Source: Trichococcus patagoniensis (GTDB lineage Bacteria; Bacillota; Bacilli; Lactobacillales; Aerococcaceae). From it: a DNA stretch of 64,000 nt. Both the position numbers and the translations under genes were made by a program. The notes under the pieces are model-generated. The model had not been told where the DNA came from. It searched no databases and saw only the letters and a list, made by a program, of their open reading frames with translations. Position 1 is the stretch's first letter, and each line of letters opens with the position of its first letter. The stretch lies in assembly GCF_003051085.1 (NCBI RefSeq), contig NZ_QAOM01000008.1:1-64000 (forward strand). The letters are read 5' to 3'. This document shows positions 9,085 to 18,527 of the stretch, one piece after another.

Positions 9085-9708
9085 ATGGGAACCAATCAAC
9101 AAAGAAGTGCGAAAAACAGTCCGAATCCATGGAAAATCGCTTTCGTCACATTGTCGCTCGTGCTGGTCATCGCGGTGGTTTGGCTATTCTCGAAAATCAC
9201 GATGGAACAACCCGCTCAAACTGCAACTGACACACAAATCACGGCGCAATCAGAGGATCAGCTTTCGGCAGGCTTGTCCTTGAGCAATACCGAATTGGCT
9301 ATCATCGCCAACGAATACATGCAATCTGAGGAGAGCCTGGCCGGGTATTCGGTGGAAATCACGGATGTGGTGACTTTAAAAGGTGAAACCGTGCTATTGG
9401 GGCTTTCGATTCCGTTTGCTTTATCAGGGGAGCCGCATGCGACAACGGACGGCAATCTGCAGATGAAGGTGACGGCCATCTCGCTGGGCGGGTTGTCTTT
9501 GCCCGAAAAAGAAGCCTTGAGTCTGTTGGCTCAATTTTTGACGCTGCCTGCATTCGTCAGCTTGGATGCGGATTCGGAAACGGTGCTGATGAACTTGGCC
9601 AGCATGGATCTGCCGAAAGAAAGTGCCATCCGTTTGCTTTCCATCGATAAAGGGACGAAAGAATATTCATTTGAAGTAACCATACCAACAGAAAATTTGA
9701 TAGAATAG
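9085..9708 (+). CDS. YpmS family membrane-anchored protein (DUF2140-like)
   Basis: A 207-residue protein with one N-terminal membrane anchor (about residues 17-36) and an extracellular remainder. The N-terminal NPWKIAFVTLSLVL segment and the later pattern (VTLKGETVLLGLSIPFALSGEP, LSLLAQFLTLPAFVSLD, with breaks) resemble the YpmS/DUF2140 group of Firmicutes, whose function is unknown. The ATG at 9085 has AAAGGGG 8 nt upstream; a TTG 18 nt earlier has none. The small YozE-like gene follows 15 nt later and deoD comes next, so they form a likely operon. Confidence 0.75.
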   Translation: MGTNQQRSAKNSPNPWKIAFVTLSLVLVIAVVWLFSKITMEQPAQTATDTQITAQSEDQLSAGLSLSNTELAIIANEYMQSEESLAGYSVEITDVVTLKGETVLLGLSIPFALSGEPHATTDGNLQMKVTAISLGGLSLPEKEALSLLAQFLTLPAFVSLDADSETVLMNLASMDLPKESAIRLLSIDKGTKEYSFEVTIPTENLIE

Positions 9709-9723
9709 AAAGAGGCCTAATTT

Positions 9724-9948
9724 ATGAGACAATCTTTTTACCTTTTCATCCTCACGTATAGAGACCCATACAAAAAAGACGACAAAACAGCATTCGCGAA
9801 TCGGGTTTCCGAGGATATCGGCTTTCCGAAGCAAATGACCGACTACCACGAACTTGCCGATTACCTGGAGTTGAGCGGAGAGTATACAGAGTTCATGTCC
9901 GTCTTTGATGAGTTGTTTGACGTATACGTCGAGAGGAACAGAAATTAG
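9724..9948 (+). CDS. YozE family small protein (UPF0346)
   Basis: A 74-residue cytoplasmic protein. The start SFYLFILTYRDP, the DIGFPKQMTDYHELADYLE segment and the C-terminal FDELFDVYV match the YozE/UPF0346 family, a small helical fold of unknown role common in Bacilli. It is closely spaced with the ypmS-like gene before it and deoD after it, on the same strand. Confidence 0.85.
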   Translation: MRQSFYLFILTYRDPYKKDDKTAFANRVSEDIGFPKQMTDYHELADYLELSGEYTEFMSVFDELFDVYVERNRN

Positions 9949-9969
9949 ATAAAGAAAGAAGGAAATGAA

Positions 9970-10671
9970 ATGAGTACACACATCGCAGCAAAACCTGGGC
10001 AAATCGCGGAAACAGTCTTATTGCCGGGTGATCCATTAAGAGCGAAGTACATTGCGGAGACCTACTTGGAGAACGTCGAGCAGTACAATTCGGTCCGGAA
10101 CATGTTTGGCTACACAGGGACATACAAAGGCAAGCGCGTCTCTGTCCAAGGCACGGGCATGGGCTTGCCTTCGATCATGATCTATGCCAATGAACTGATC
10201 ACAGAGTACAACGTGCAGAATCTGATCCGTGTCGGTTCGGCAGGGGCGATCCAAAGAGATATCCATGTGCGTGACATCGTCATTGCCCAAGGCGCGACAA
10301 CAGATTCCAGCGTCGTCAGCAATACGTTCAACGGCCAAGTCAATTTTGCGCCGATCTGCAACTTTGAACTAATGCACAATGCCTATATGGTCGCGAAGGA
10401 ACGGAAATTATCCGTGCACGTCGGCAATGTCTTATCCTCGGACCGCTTCTACAACGAAGAGTTGGATAAACAGAAATTGGCGGATTATGGTGTTCTGGCC
10501 GTAGAAATGGAAGCTGCCGGACTGTACCTGCTTGCCGCCAAATACAACCGGAAAGCGTTGGCTTTATTGACGATCAGCGACCATATCCTGACCGGGGAAG
10601 AAACGACTGCCGAAGAGCGTGAAACAACGTTCGACGACATGATGCTTGTTGCGTTGGAATCTATCTTATAA
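9970..10671 (+). CDS. deoD: Purine-nucleoside phosphorylase, DeoD type
   Basis: Phosphorolysis of purine (deoxy)nucleosides to free base and (deoxy)ribose-1-phosphate in the cytoplasm. The 233-residue length and the motifs [31 protein letters not shown] and the substrate-site VEMEAAGLY mark the hexameric, trimer-of-dimers DeoD type rather than the trimeric PunA type. AAGGAAATGA precedes the ATG. It follows the YozE-like gene by 21 nt and precedes ctpA by 20 nt. No deoxyribonucleoside catabolic partners (deoC, pdp) are nearby. Confidence 0.95.
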   Translation: MSTHIAAKPGQIAETVLLPGDPLRAKYIAETYLENVEQYNSVRNMFGYTGTYKGKRVSVQGTGMGLPSIMIYANELITEYNVQNLIRVGSAGAIQRDIHVRDIVIAQGATTDSSVVSNTFNGQVNFAPICNFELMHNAYMVAKERKLSVHVGNVLSSDRFYNEELDKQKLADYGVLAVEMEAAGLYLLAAKYNRKALALLTISDHILTGEETTAEERETTFDDMMLVALESIL

Positions 10672-10691
10672 TCTAAAGAGGTGTAGTATGA

Positions 10692-12173
10692 ATGGGCAAC
10701 AACGGGCATAAACTTAAAAACGGCAAAAAACGCGGAGTCAAACTCTCCGTTTATATCCTTTCCTTGATCATCGTCGCTGCTGCGGCGATCGGTGGGACGT
10801 ATGCGTGGATCGGGAGAAGCGTCACGCTTCCCTCCACGGAGGAAATCATTCAAGGAACAAATAGTTCGACGTTGGATTCGGCTGCAGCGGACCGCATCGG
10901 AGCCGTCTATCAGACGCTGCTCAATAATTATGTCGAAGGTGTCGATGAAGAAGCGCTGATCGAAGGCGCCTTGAGCGGCATGGTGGAAGCAGTCGGCGAT
11001 CCATACAGTCAATACTTGAATACGGAAGCGAGCGAAAACTTGGATGAGACGATCTCCGCCTCATTCGAAGGCATCGGAGCTGAAATCATGTCCTTGAATC
11101 AACAGATCGTCATTGTTTCGCCGATCAAAGGGTCCCCTGCAGAAAAAGCCGGACTATTGCCAAATGACATCATCCTCAGTGCGGATGGCCAGGCATTGCA
11201 GGGCCTGACCGCTAGTGAGGCAGTCGCTCTGATCAGAGGCGAAAAGGGCAGTGAAGTGGTTCTGGAAATAGTCCGCGGTGATCAGACTTTCAAAGTGAAC
11301 ATCATCAGGGACACGATTCCAATCGAAACGGTGACATTTGAACTGGACGAAGAACATCCGGAAATCGGCATCGTCCATGTTTCCAGTTTCTCAACACCGA
11401 CCTATGACGATATCGTCAGTGCTGTAACAGATCTGCGCACACAGGGAGTTACATCCTTTGTGTTTGATTTCAGGCAGAATCCAGGTGGCTTATTGGACCA
11501 GGCTCTGAAAATCAGCAATATGTTCCTGAACGACGGGGACGTCATCATGCAGACGCAGGAAAAAGATGCCGATCCGAATAAAATAGTGGCAAGTGCAAGC
11601 GAGTTCGGAGATTTCAAGATAACCGAACCAACCGTCCTGCTTGTCGATGAAGGAAGCGCCAGCGCTTCGGAAATCGTTGCGGGAGCACTGCAGGAATCTT
11701 CCGAGATACCATTAGTCGGGACAACGACCTTCGGAAAAGGGACTGTGCAGACAGTGTATCCGTTGACCGAAACCAGCGAATTGAAATTGACTGTAGCGAA
11801 GTGGCTGACGCCGAACGGCAACTGGATCCACGAAAAAGGGATTGCCGTCGACTACGAAGTCGCACTTCCAGAGTACGCTACTTTGACGATCATCGATTCC
11901 ACGGCAACTTATGAAGAAGGAACTGTCTCGGAAGCGGTCAAAAATGTGGAAGCAATGCTGAATGCCATCGGCTACGCAGTCGAAGCGGACGGCTATTATG
12001 ATGAAGACACTGTCGAACAGGTAGCGTCATTCCAAGCTGCAAACGAGCTGGAAACAACCGGTATCGTGACAGGTGACACTGCATTGGCGATAGTCGAACA
12101 ATTGCGGGAAGTCCTTACGGAGAACGATACACAGTACGATAAGGCTGTGGAAATATTGATGGGGAACGAATAA
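10692..12173 (+). CDS. ctpA: Carboxy-terminal processing protease, S41 family
   Basis: A membrane-anchored serine protease acting outside the membrane. Domain order in 493 residues: a cytoplasmic basic start, one membrane helix (about 18-37), a PDZ domain (about 125-205) with its carboxylate loop, the S41 catalytic core, and a C-terminal peptidoglycan-binding-like domain (about 410-475). The catalytic dyad is Ser324 (EGSASASEI) and Lys349 (TFGKGTVQ), 25 residues apart as in characterised CtpA/Prc enzymes. AGAGGTG precedes the ATG. The wall-binding domain suggests a substrate near the cell wall. It ends at a strong terminator. Confidence 0.93.
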   Translation: MGNNGHKLKNGKKRGVKLSVYILSLIIVAAAAIGGTYAWIGRSVTLPSTEEIIQGTNSSTLDSAAADRIGAVYQTLLNNYVEGVDEEALIEGALSGMVEAVGDPYSQYLNTEASENLDETISASFEGIGAEIMSLNQQIVIVSPIKGSPAEKAGLLPNDIILSADGQALQGLTASEAVALIRGEKGSEVVLEIVRGDQTFKVNIIRDTIPIETVTFELDEEHPEIGIVHVSSFSTPTYDDIVSAVTDLRTQGVTSFVFDFRQNPGGLLDQALKISNMFLNDGDVIMQTQEKDADPNKIVASASEFGDFKITEPTVLLVDEGSASASEIVAGALQESSEIPLVGTTTFGKGTVQTVYPLTETSELKLTVAKWLTPNGNWIHEKGIAVDYEVALPEYATLTIIDSTATYEEGTVSEAVKNVEAMLNAIGYAVEADGYYDEDTVEQVASFQAANELETTGIVTGDTALAIVEQLREVLTENDTQYDKAVEILMGNE

Positions 12174-12177
12174 TCCG

Positions 12178-12215
12178 AAAGGTTTGGCAGCTCTTACGAA
12201 GTGCCAAACCTTTTT
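12178..12215 (+). terminator. Terminator after ctpA
   Basis: A perfect 12-bp stem, AAAGGTTTGGCA / TGCCAAACCTTT, with a 12-nt loop and a T run. Confidence 0.92.
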
Positions 12216-12328
12216 GGTGTTGCTTGGAATATTCGCCTTTGGACCGGTTGCGATTCTTTTTATGCGTAAAATGTGCTAAACTATGAGTGTTGTTTTAGCA
12301 CAAACTATAACCAAAAAGGTTGATACCG

Positions 12329-12877
12329 ATGAAAGTAGATAAAAAGATGCAGGATGGTCTCTGGGATTGGATGAAGGCGATCACCTTTGCCTTGCTGTTG
12401 GTGATCATCATCCGTTTTTTTGTATTCATTCCGCTGAAAGTGGAAGGCGATTCCATGAGCCCTACTTTGGCACAAGGCAACTATCTCTTATATGAGACGT
12501 TTTCCGACATTGGTCGCTTTGATATCATCATCTTCAGCAATGAAGAAGGTCAAACGCTCATTAAGCGGGTCATCGGATTGCCGGGCGATTCCATTGCTTA
12601 CAGCGAGGATCAACTGTACCTGAATGGCGAGGCTGTTGCAGAGTCTTTTCTGGGGACGGAGAAGCAGCAGGGGATGGATGTTTTCACTTCGGATTTTGAT
12701 TTGCTGACCTTGACAGGAATAGAGACGGTCCCGCAAGGCAGTTATTTTGTGTTGGGGGACAACAGAGTGCGCAGCAGGGACAGCCGGATATTCGGCTTTG
12801 TCGCGCAGGCTGATATAGCCGGAAAAGCGGCGATGGTGTACTATCCGCTTGAGGATTTTGGCTTTATTCAAAATTAA
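12329..12877 (+). CDS. Signal peptidase I (first of two)
   Basis: Cleaves signal peptides from exported proteins at the outer membrane face. The 182-residue protein has one N-terminal membrane helix (about 16-35), the catalytic serine Ser42 in GDSMSPTL, the general-base lysine Lys79 in LIKRVIGLPGDS and the box VLGDNRVRSRDSR. I chose the ATG at 12329 with AAAGG 9 nt upstream; an in-frame TTG 9 nt earlier touches that site. A second signal peptidase follows 33 nt later in the same direction. The two differ clearly outside the motifs, so this is an old rather than recent duplication. Confidence 0.93.
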   Translation: MKVDKKMQDGLWDWMKAITFALLLVIIIRFFVFIPLKVEGDSMSPTLAQGNYLLYETFSDIGRFDIIIFSNEEGQTLIKRVIGLPGDSIAYSEDQLYLNGEAVAESFLGTEKQQGMDVFTSDFDLLTLTGIETVPQGSYFVLGDNRVRSRDSRIFGFVAQADIAGKAAMVYYPLEDFGFIQN

Positions 12878-12910
12878 ATACCAGCTGGATTTATAAGAAA
12901 GGGTGATTCG

Positions 12911-13573
12911 ATGTCATTTGGTAATAAAGATCATAATGACCAAGACTCTGGTTTTGTTTCAAGGAACGAAAGATTCGGGGTCGATCAAAAGAAAGAAATC
13001 CAACCAGAAAACCGAGGCAGTTTTTTGCGGGAAGCGCTGAATCTGATCCTTTCGGTGGCAATCGCCTTTGTGCTGTTCGTTGTCATCCGGACTTATTTGT
13101 TTTATCCGTTCCAGGTTGTCGGCGATTCGATGGTGCCGACTTTGGAGACCGGAGACCGGCTGATCCTGAATAAATTGGCTGAAGTCGATCGTTTTGATAT
13201 CGTGGTGTTCCCTGCTCCTGACGGGACCGACGAAGAATATGTGAAGCGGATCATCGGGCTGCCCGGGGACGAAATCACGTATTTCCAGGATGAACTCTAC
13301 ATCAACGGCGAAAAAGTGGCGGAGCACTACCTGGAGGCGCTGAAAGAAGTTTCAGATCAGGCTTTGACCGGGGATTTCACACTCTTCAGCCTGACAGGGG
13401 AAGCGACAGTCCCAGAAGATATGTATTTCGTCTTGGGGGACAACCGCAGCGTTTCCAAAGACAGTCGGGTTTTCGGATTCATCCCAGCTGCACAGATAGA
13501 AGGGACGGCCGATTTAAGACTGTGGCCGTTGACCAAAATAGGCATCATCGATGACAATGGGGCAGATGAATAA
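12911..13573 (+). CDS. Signal peptidase I (second of two)
   Basis: A 220-residue type I signal peptidase with a longer, charged cytoplasmic N terminus (about 40 residues) before its single membrane helix (about 44-62). The catalytic residues are Ser73 (GDSMVPTL) and Lys112 (YVKRIIGLPGDE), and the conserved VLGDNRSVSKDSR box is intact. AAAGGGTG precedes the ATG. It is probably co-transcribed with the first copy. Both copies look catalytically competent; whether they differ in substrate preference cannot be read from sequence. Confidence 0.93.
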   Translation: MSFGNKDHNDQDSGFVSRNERFGVDQKKEIQPENRGSFLREALNLILSVAIAFVLFVVIRTYLFYPFQVVGDSMVPTLETGDRLILNKLAEVDRFDIVVFPAPDGTDEEYVKRIIGLPGDEITYFQDELYINGEKVAEHYLEALKEVSDQALTGDFTLFSLTGEATVPEDMYFVLGDNRSVSKDSRVFGFIPAAQIEGTADLRLWPLTKIGIIDDNGADE

Positions 13574-13585
13574 AGGGACAACCGC

Positions 13586-13612
13586 ACACAAGTGTACTTG
13601 CACTTGTGTTTT
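13586..13612 (+). terminator. Possible terminator after the second signal peptidase
   Basis: A 9-bp perfect stem, ACACAAGTG / CACTTGTGT, with a 6-nt loop is followed only by TTTGTC. The T tail is short, so termination may be partial and read-through into rbgA is possible. Confidence 0.45.
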
Positions 13613-13659
13613 GTCTTGAATGGGAACAACATGATTTACTCAGAAAAGGAAGTGTCAAT

Positions 13660-14538
13660 ATGTTAATACAATGGTTTCCAGGCCACATGGCAAAAGCGAA
13701 ACGTGAAGCGTTGGAAAAATTAAAAATGGTCGATTTGGTGATTGAGTTGCTGGATGCGCGCCTCCCGGTATCCAGCCGGAACCCTTTGATCGATGACATC
13801 ATCGGAAACAAACCAAGATTGATTGTCCTTAACAAGGCCGATCTTGCAGATAAGGCAGCCACAAAAGAATGGGTCGAATACTTCAAGCAGGATAAGAAAG
13901 CGCAGCGGGCCGTTTCGATGTCGACGCTGAGCAATAAAGATGTAGAGAACATCAAAAAAGAACTGAAAGAGATGATGGCCCACAAAACGCAGGCGATGAT
14001 CAATAAAGGCGTCAAACCCCGCGCCATCCGCTTGATGATCCTTGGTATCCCGAACGTCGGGAAATCAACCTTGATCAACAAGCTGATGCAGAAGAACCGC
14101 GCGCAGACAGGCAATCGGCCCGGTGTAACCAAAGGGCAACAATGGTTGAAAATCGGCGGCGATTTCGAGTTGCTGGACACGCCAGGGATACTGTGGCCAA
14201 AGTTCGAGGATCAGCTGATCGGGCAAAAACTTGCCTTGACCGGAGCGATCAAGGATACGGTTTTCCATAAGGATGACGTCGCATTATTTGCATTGCGTCA
14301 TTTCATGCAGCATTATCCGGGCAGATTGCAGGCATTCTATAAGGTAAACGAAAAAGACTTTGAAGGTGCCGTGCCGGACCTGTTGATGGAATTGACCACA
14401 AAACTGCGCTTTGGTGAGGATTACAGCCGAGCCAGCGAAAAAATCATTTTTGACATCCGCGGTGGCAAATTGGGACCATATACATTGGACCAGGTTCCCG
14501 TAAAGGCAGCGGAGACTGGAGAGGGCTTAGCGGAATGA
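13660..14538 (+). CDS. rbgA: Ribosome biogenesis GTPase (YlqF/RbgA)
   Basis: A GTPase needed for late assembly of the 50S ribosomal subunit. The 292-residue protein has the circularly permuted G-motif order typical of the family: NKADL (G4) comes before GIPNVGKSTLINKL (G1) and DTPG (G3). The N-terminal IQWFPGHMAKAKRE is the family hallmark. I chose the ATG at 13660 with AAAAGGA 8 nt upstream. It overlaps rnhB by 4 nt and opens the conserved Firmicute block that runs to codY. Confidence 0.96.
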   Translation: MLIQWFPGHMAKAKREALEKLKMVDLVIELLDARLPVSSRNPLIDDIIGNKPRLIVLNKADLADKAATKEWVEYFKQDKKAQRAVSMSTLSNKDVENIKKELKEMMAHKTQAMINKGVKPRAIRLMILGIPNVGKSTLINKLMQKNRAQTGNRPGVTKGQQWLKIGGDFELLDTPGILWPKFEDQLIGQKLALTGAIKDTVFHKDDVALFALRHFMQHYPGRLQAFYKVNEKDFEGAVPDLLMELTTKLRFGEDYSRASEKIIFDIRGGKLGPYTLDQVPVKAAETGEGLAE

Positions 14539-15311
14539 ACAAACCACTGAGCATCGCTGCCATCAAGGAGCAATTGCAGGAAATCGAGTCATTGGAAGAT
14601 CAACGTTGGGAAACAATCCGAGCCGATGCCCGCAAAGGTGTCCAAGCTGCAGTCAAATCCTGGGAGCGGAATTATCAACTCGACCTTGCCTTAAAAGAGC
14701 GGCAAATCCAAATGATGGCCTTCGAAGAAGAGCTGAAGTCGAGAGGCCGTCTCGCCATCGCAGGCATCGATGAAGTCGGCAGAGGCCCTTTAGCCGGCCC
14801 CGTGGTCGCTGCAGCAGTCATTCTGCCGGCAGAGCTCCCGTTCCTTCCCGTCAACGATTCGAAACAACTCTCGGCGAAAAAAAGAGAGCAACTTTACGAT
14901 CAAATCATGGCCATTGCCGACGTCGGCATCGGATTGATTTCACCAGAAACAATCGACGCCGTGAATATTTATCAAGCCACGAAACTGGCGATGATGCAGG
15001 CAATCGCCAATCTGAAGCAAGAGCCGGACAGTCTGCTCATCGACGCCATGAAGCTGCCGTTGCCTGTTGAACAGCAATCCATCATCAAGGGCGATGCCAA
15101 GTCCGTCTCGATCGCTGCCGCCAGCATCGTCGCGAAAGTATACAGAGATCGCCTGATGTCCGAGTATGCCTTGCAATATCCGCACTATGGATTTGAGAAG
15201 AATGCCGGCTATGGCACCCAACTGCATTTATCAGGCTTGGATACTCATGGCATCACGCCCATCCACCGGAAGACGTTTGATCCGATCAAAAGCATGCTGA
15301 GAGGGCAATAA
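14535..15311 (+). CDS. rnhB: Ribonuclease HII
   Basis: Removes RNA from RNA-DNA hybrids and single ribonucleotides from DNA. The 258-residue protein has the Firmicute-type N-terminal extension of about 70 residues before the catalytic core, which begins IAGIDEVGRGPLAGPVVAAA with the first catalytic Asp-Glu pair. SIAAASIVAKVYRDRLM and the KNAGYGTQLH motif complete the active region. The start codon overlaps the rbgA stop (ATGA), so translation is probably coupled. Confidence 0.96.
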   Translation: MNKPLSIAAIKEQLQEIESLEDQRWETIRADARKGVQAAVKSWERNYQLDLALKERQIQMMAFEEELKSRGRLAIAGIDEVGRGPLAGPVVAAAVILPAELPFLPVNDSKQLSAKKREQLYDQIMAIADVGIGLISPETIDAVNIYQATKLAMMQAIANLKQEPDSLLIDAMKLPLPVEQQSIIKGDAKSVSIAAASIVAKVYRDRLMSEYALQYPHYGFEKNAGYGTQLHLSGLDTHGITPIHRKTFDPIKSMLRGQ

Positions 15312-15369
15312 AAATTCCCGGATGGCATGCGCTATTTCAACATAATTAAGCTATAAAAAGCAGAATCCG

Positions 15370-15416
15370 ACTCCTTGCGTATTGTCTTAACAGATGGTAT
15401 GCAAAGGAGTTTTTTT
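15370..15416 (+). promoter_or_regulatory. Terminator-like hairpin containing the dprA ribosome site
   Basis: ACTCCTTGCGTA (15370-15381) pairs with TATGCAAAGGAGT (15398-15410) through 12 base pairs with one bulged A and one G-U pair, and the 3' arm is followed by a run of seven T ending at the dprA ATG. The 3' arm contains AAAGGAG, the only Shine-Dalgarno of dprA. The structure could terminate transcription from rnhB and also hide the ribosome site in any read-through RNA. Confidence 0.6.
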
Positions 15417-16325
15417 ATGGAAATGAACCGCGAGGATCTGACGGTCCGGGATAAATTGATTTATCATGCAATGACCGGCGTGTGCACGCCGAATTTTATG
15501 AAGCATCTGTACCTGACCTGGACGAGGGATCCTTTCTATTCAATAGAAGAAATCGTAAACAGTTATGTGCCGATGACCCAAGAAACCAAACAACAGAAGT
15601 TGAAGATGGCGCTGGAGACGGCCTGCAGCAAGCTGACTTATGAAGAGCTGAAGGAACTGTATCGGATCAGAAATATCCAGGTTTTGACGATTCTGGACAA
15701 CGGCTATCCCGAAGGCTGGCTGAACAGCTATCTGCCGCCTATTGTGGTGTTCTGTGCGGGGAATATCCGTTTATTGGAGCAACCTTGTTTGAGCGTCGTC
15801 GGCAGTCGCAGTCCGACCGCGTATGGAAAGGCGGTCTTGGAGGAAATGATACCGCCGTTGGTTGCGGAAGACGTCACGCTCGTAAGCGGGCTCGCCAAAG
15901 GCATCGATCAAATGGTTCATTCCTGTGCCATTGCAAACGGCGGAGCCACAATCGGCATCATCGGGTCAGGTCTGGATGTCACTTACCCAAGGGAAAACGC
16001 TGCCCTTCAGCGGCAAATGATGGCAGAGCAGCTCGTCATCAGTGAATATCCTTTAGGCTCGAAACCGGAACGTTTCCATTTTCCGATGCGCAATCGCCTG
16101 ATCGCCAACCTTTCGCTGGCAACGTTGGTCATCGAGGCGACGGAAAATAGCGGAAGCCTCATAACCGCGAATTTGGCGCTGCAGGAAAACAGGGATGTTT
16201 ATGCGGTTCCCGGAAATATTACCAGCCGGCTCAGCGTCGGCACCAATCAATTGATAAAGGCCGGCGCAGCTTGCGTTTTGAACGCGACTGACGTGCTGGA
16301 AGAAATGAAAACGCAGTGGAACTGA
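15417..16325 (+). CDS. dprA: DNA processing protein A
   Basis: Binds incoming single-stranded DNA during natural transformation and loads RecA. The 302-residue protein has a Rossmann-like core with SVVGSRSPTAYGKAVLEEM, VSGLAKGIDQMVHSCAI and IGIIGSGLDVTYP; the N-terminal segment (about 1-70) is the usual variable helical part. I chose the ATG at 15417; AAAGGAG is 7 nt upstream across a T run. It sits between rnhB and topA as in many Firmicutes. Presence of dprA alone does not prove competence. Confidence 0.94.
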   Translation: MEMNREDLTVRDKLIYHAMTGVCTPNFMKHLYLTWTRDPFYSIEEIVNSYVPMTQETKQQKLKMALETACSKLTYEELKELYRIRNIQVLTILDNGYPEGWLNSYLPPIVVFCAGNIRLLEQPCLSVVGSRSPTAYGKAVLEEMIPPLVAEDVTLVSGLAKGIDQMVHSCAIANGGATIGIIGSGLDVTYPRENAALQRQMMAEQLVISEYPLGSKPERFHFPMRNRLIANLSLATLVIEATENSGSLITANLALQENRDVYAVPGNITSRLSVGTNQLIKAGAACVLNATDVLEEMKTQWN

Positions 16326-16440
16326 TGCATCCGCGAAATAACTTCCATTTGACAAACACCTAGTTTATGGCATAAGATGGGAAACGATTTAAATGACAGA
16401 AATATACATACAAAATATTTCGTTGAGAGGAGTCGTTTCT

Positions 16441-18510
16441 TTGGCTTATAAATATTTAGTCATCGTGGAATCACCTACCAAAGCCAAGACGATAGAAAAG
16501 TATCTTGGCAGAAACTATAAAGTGGTAGCGAGTAAAGGCCACTTGCGCGACTTACCAAAGAGTCGCATGGCAATCAATATCGAAAATGACTATCAGCCGG
16601 ATTATATTTCCATTCGTGGGAAAGGCGACCTGATTAAAGAATTGAAAAAATATGGCCATAAGGCAGAAAAAATTTACCTGGCTTCCGACCCGGATAGAGA
16701 AGGGGAAGCCATCTCGTGGCACCTCGCTCACTTGTTGGGTTTGGACCCAGCAGACAATATCCGCGTCGTTTATAATGAAGTAACCAAAGATGCAGTCAGA
16801 GAAGCACTGAAAAATCCAAGACCAATCAACATGGATCTTGTTTCAGCCCAGCAAGCCCGAAGGATACTGGATCGTCTGGTCGGATACTCGATTTCACCAA
16901 TACTATGGAAGAAAGTCAAAAAAGGGTTGAGTGCCGGACGGGTCCAATCCGTTGCCCTGAAACTGATCGTCAACCGCGAAGAGGAGATTGCCGGGTTCGA
17001 ACCTGTGGAATCCTGGACGATTGATGGCACTTTCCTGAAGGACAAACATGTTTTTCAGGCAGCCTTTTATGGCTTGGGCGGGAAAAAGCTGAAGCTGAAG
17101 ACCAAAGAGGAAGCGGATGCGGTCTTTGAGAAGATTACTTCCAATGTTTTTGAGATTTCCGATGTAACGAAGAAACAGCAAAAACGTAACCCGGCTCAGC
17201 CGTTCACGACTTCCAGTCTTCAACAGGAAGCCGCCAACAAACTTAATTTCCGTACGCGGAAAACGATGATGATCGCGCAGGAACTCTATGAAGGGATTCC
17301 ACTCGGCAAAGAAGGCTCAGTGGGATTGATTACTTATATGCGAACGGATTCGACACGTGTGTCGGCCGGATCGATTGAGGAAGCGCATGAATACATCACG
17401 GGCACATACGGCCCGGAATATGCCATCGAAAAACAGCGCGAGAACAAAAAGGCCGCATCGGCACAGGATGCGCATGAAGCCATCCGTCCTTCCAGCGTTT
17501 TAAGAGTGCCAAGCGAAATCGAAGCCTTTTTGACGAAGGACCAATTCAAACTGTACCAATTGATCTGGGCGCGCTTTTTGGCGAGTCAGATGACACCGGC
17601 AATCTTCGATACGATGAAAGTCGATCTTAAGCACGAGGACGTCATGTTCCGGGCGACGGGTTCCAAAGAAAATTTTGCCGGTTACCGCAAAGTCTACGTA
17701 GAAGGCACCGCCAAAGAAAAAGACAACCTTCTGCCGGAAATGGCTGTCGGCGATACTGTGTTCTCGAAGGACATCGAACCGAATCAGCATTTCTCGCAAC
17801 CGCCGGCCCGTTATTCGGAAGCGACGCTCATCAAAGCTCTGGAGGAGAATGGAGTCGGAAGACCTTCGACCTACGCGCCTACGATCGAAACGATCCAGAA
17901 ACGCTATTACGTAAAAGTGACGGCAAAACGTTTCGAACCAACCGAACTGGGGACGATCGTCAATGGCTTGATTTCGACTTATTTCCCGGATATCGTGAAC
18001 ATTTCCTTCACTGCCGGGATGGAGCAGGACCTGGACAGTGTCGAAGAGGGCAATATGGAATGGGTCAAAGTAGTCGATCGATTTTACAAACCATTCGCCG
18101 AAGAGTTGTCGAAAGCGGAAGTCGAGATCGAAAAAATTGAGATCAAAGATGAACCTGCCGGATTCGATTGCGAATTATGCGGACATCCGATGGTCATCAA
18201 GATAGGCAGATTCGGAAAGTTCTATGCGTGCAGCAATTTCCCGGAATGCCGGAACACGAAACCGATCGTGAAGAAAATCAACGTGACGTGCCCTGTATGC
18301 CACAAAGGCGAGGTCATCGAACGGAAATCCAAGAAGAACCGAATATTCTATGGCTGCGATCAGTATCCAGAGTGCGAATTCATCTCTTGGGACAAACCGA
18401 TTGGCCGCGATTGCCCGAAATGTCAACATTATCTTGTTGAGAAGAAGGTCAAAGGCGGCATCCAAGTGAAATGCAGTCATTGTGAATACGAGGAAGATGT
18501 ACAGAAATAA
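16441..18510 (+). CDS. topA: DNA topoisomerase I
   Basis: A type IA topoisomerase that relaxes negative supercoils. I chose the TTG at 16441: GAGAGGAG lies about 7 nt upstream, and the product (689 residues) then begins [18 protein letters not shown] as in relatives. An in-frame ATG at 16393 would add 16 unlikely residues. The TOPRIM motifs ([19 protein letters not shown]), the active-site tyrosine Tyr299 in [12 protein letters not shown] and three C-terminal four-cysteine zinc ribbons (starting CELCGHP, CPVCHKG, CPKCQHY) are all present. Its place between dprA and trmFO is conserved. Confidence 0.97.
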   Translation: MAYKYLVIVESPTKAKTIEKYLGRNYKVVASKGHLRDLPKSRMAINIENDYQPDYISIRGKGDLIKELKKYGHKAEKIYLASDPDREGEAISWHLAHLLGLDPADNIRVVYNEVTKDAVREALKNPRPINMDLVSAQQARRILDRLVGYSISPILWKKVKKGLSAGRVQSVALKLIVNREEEIAGFEPVESWTIDGTFLKDKHVFQAAFYGLGGKKLKLKTKEEADAVFEKITSNVFEISDVTKKQQKRNPAQPFTTSSLQQEAANKLNFRTRKTMMIAQELYEGIPLGKEGSVGLITYMRTDSTRVSAGSIEEAHEYITGTYGPEYAIEKQRENKKAASAQDAHEAIRPSSVLRVPSEIEAFLTKDQFKLYQLIWARFLASQMTPAIFDTMKVDLKHEDVMFRATGSKENFAGYRKVYVEGTAKEKDNLLPEMAVGDTVFSKDIEPNQHFSQPPARYSEATLIKALEENGVGRPSTYAPTIETIQKRYYVKVTAKRFEPTELGTIVNGLISTYFPDIVNISFTAGMEQDLDSVEEGNMEWVKVVDRFYKPFAEELSKAEVEIEKIEIKDEPAGFDCELCGHPMVIKIGRFGKFYACSNFPECRNTKPIVKKINVTCPVCHKGEVIERKSKKNRIFYGCDQYPECEFISWDKPIGRDCPKCQHYLVEKKVKGGIQVKCSHCEYEEDVQK

Positions 18511-18527
18511 CGTTATGGAGGCAGACT

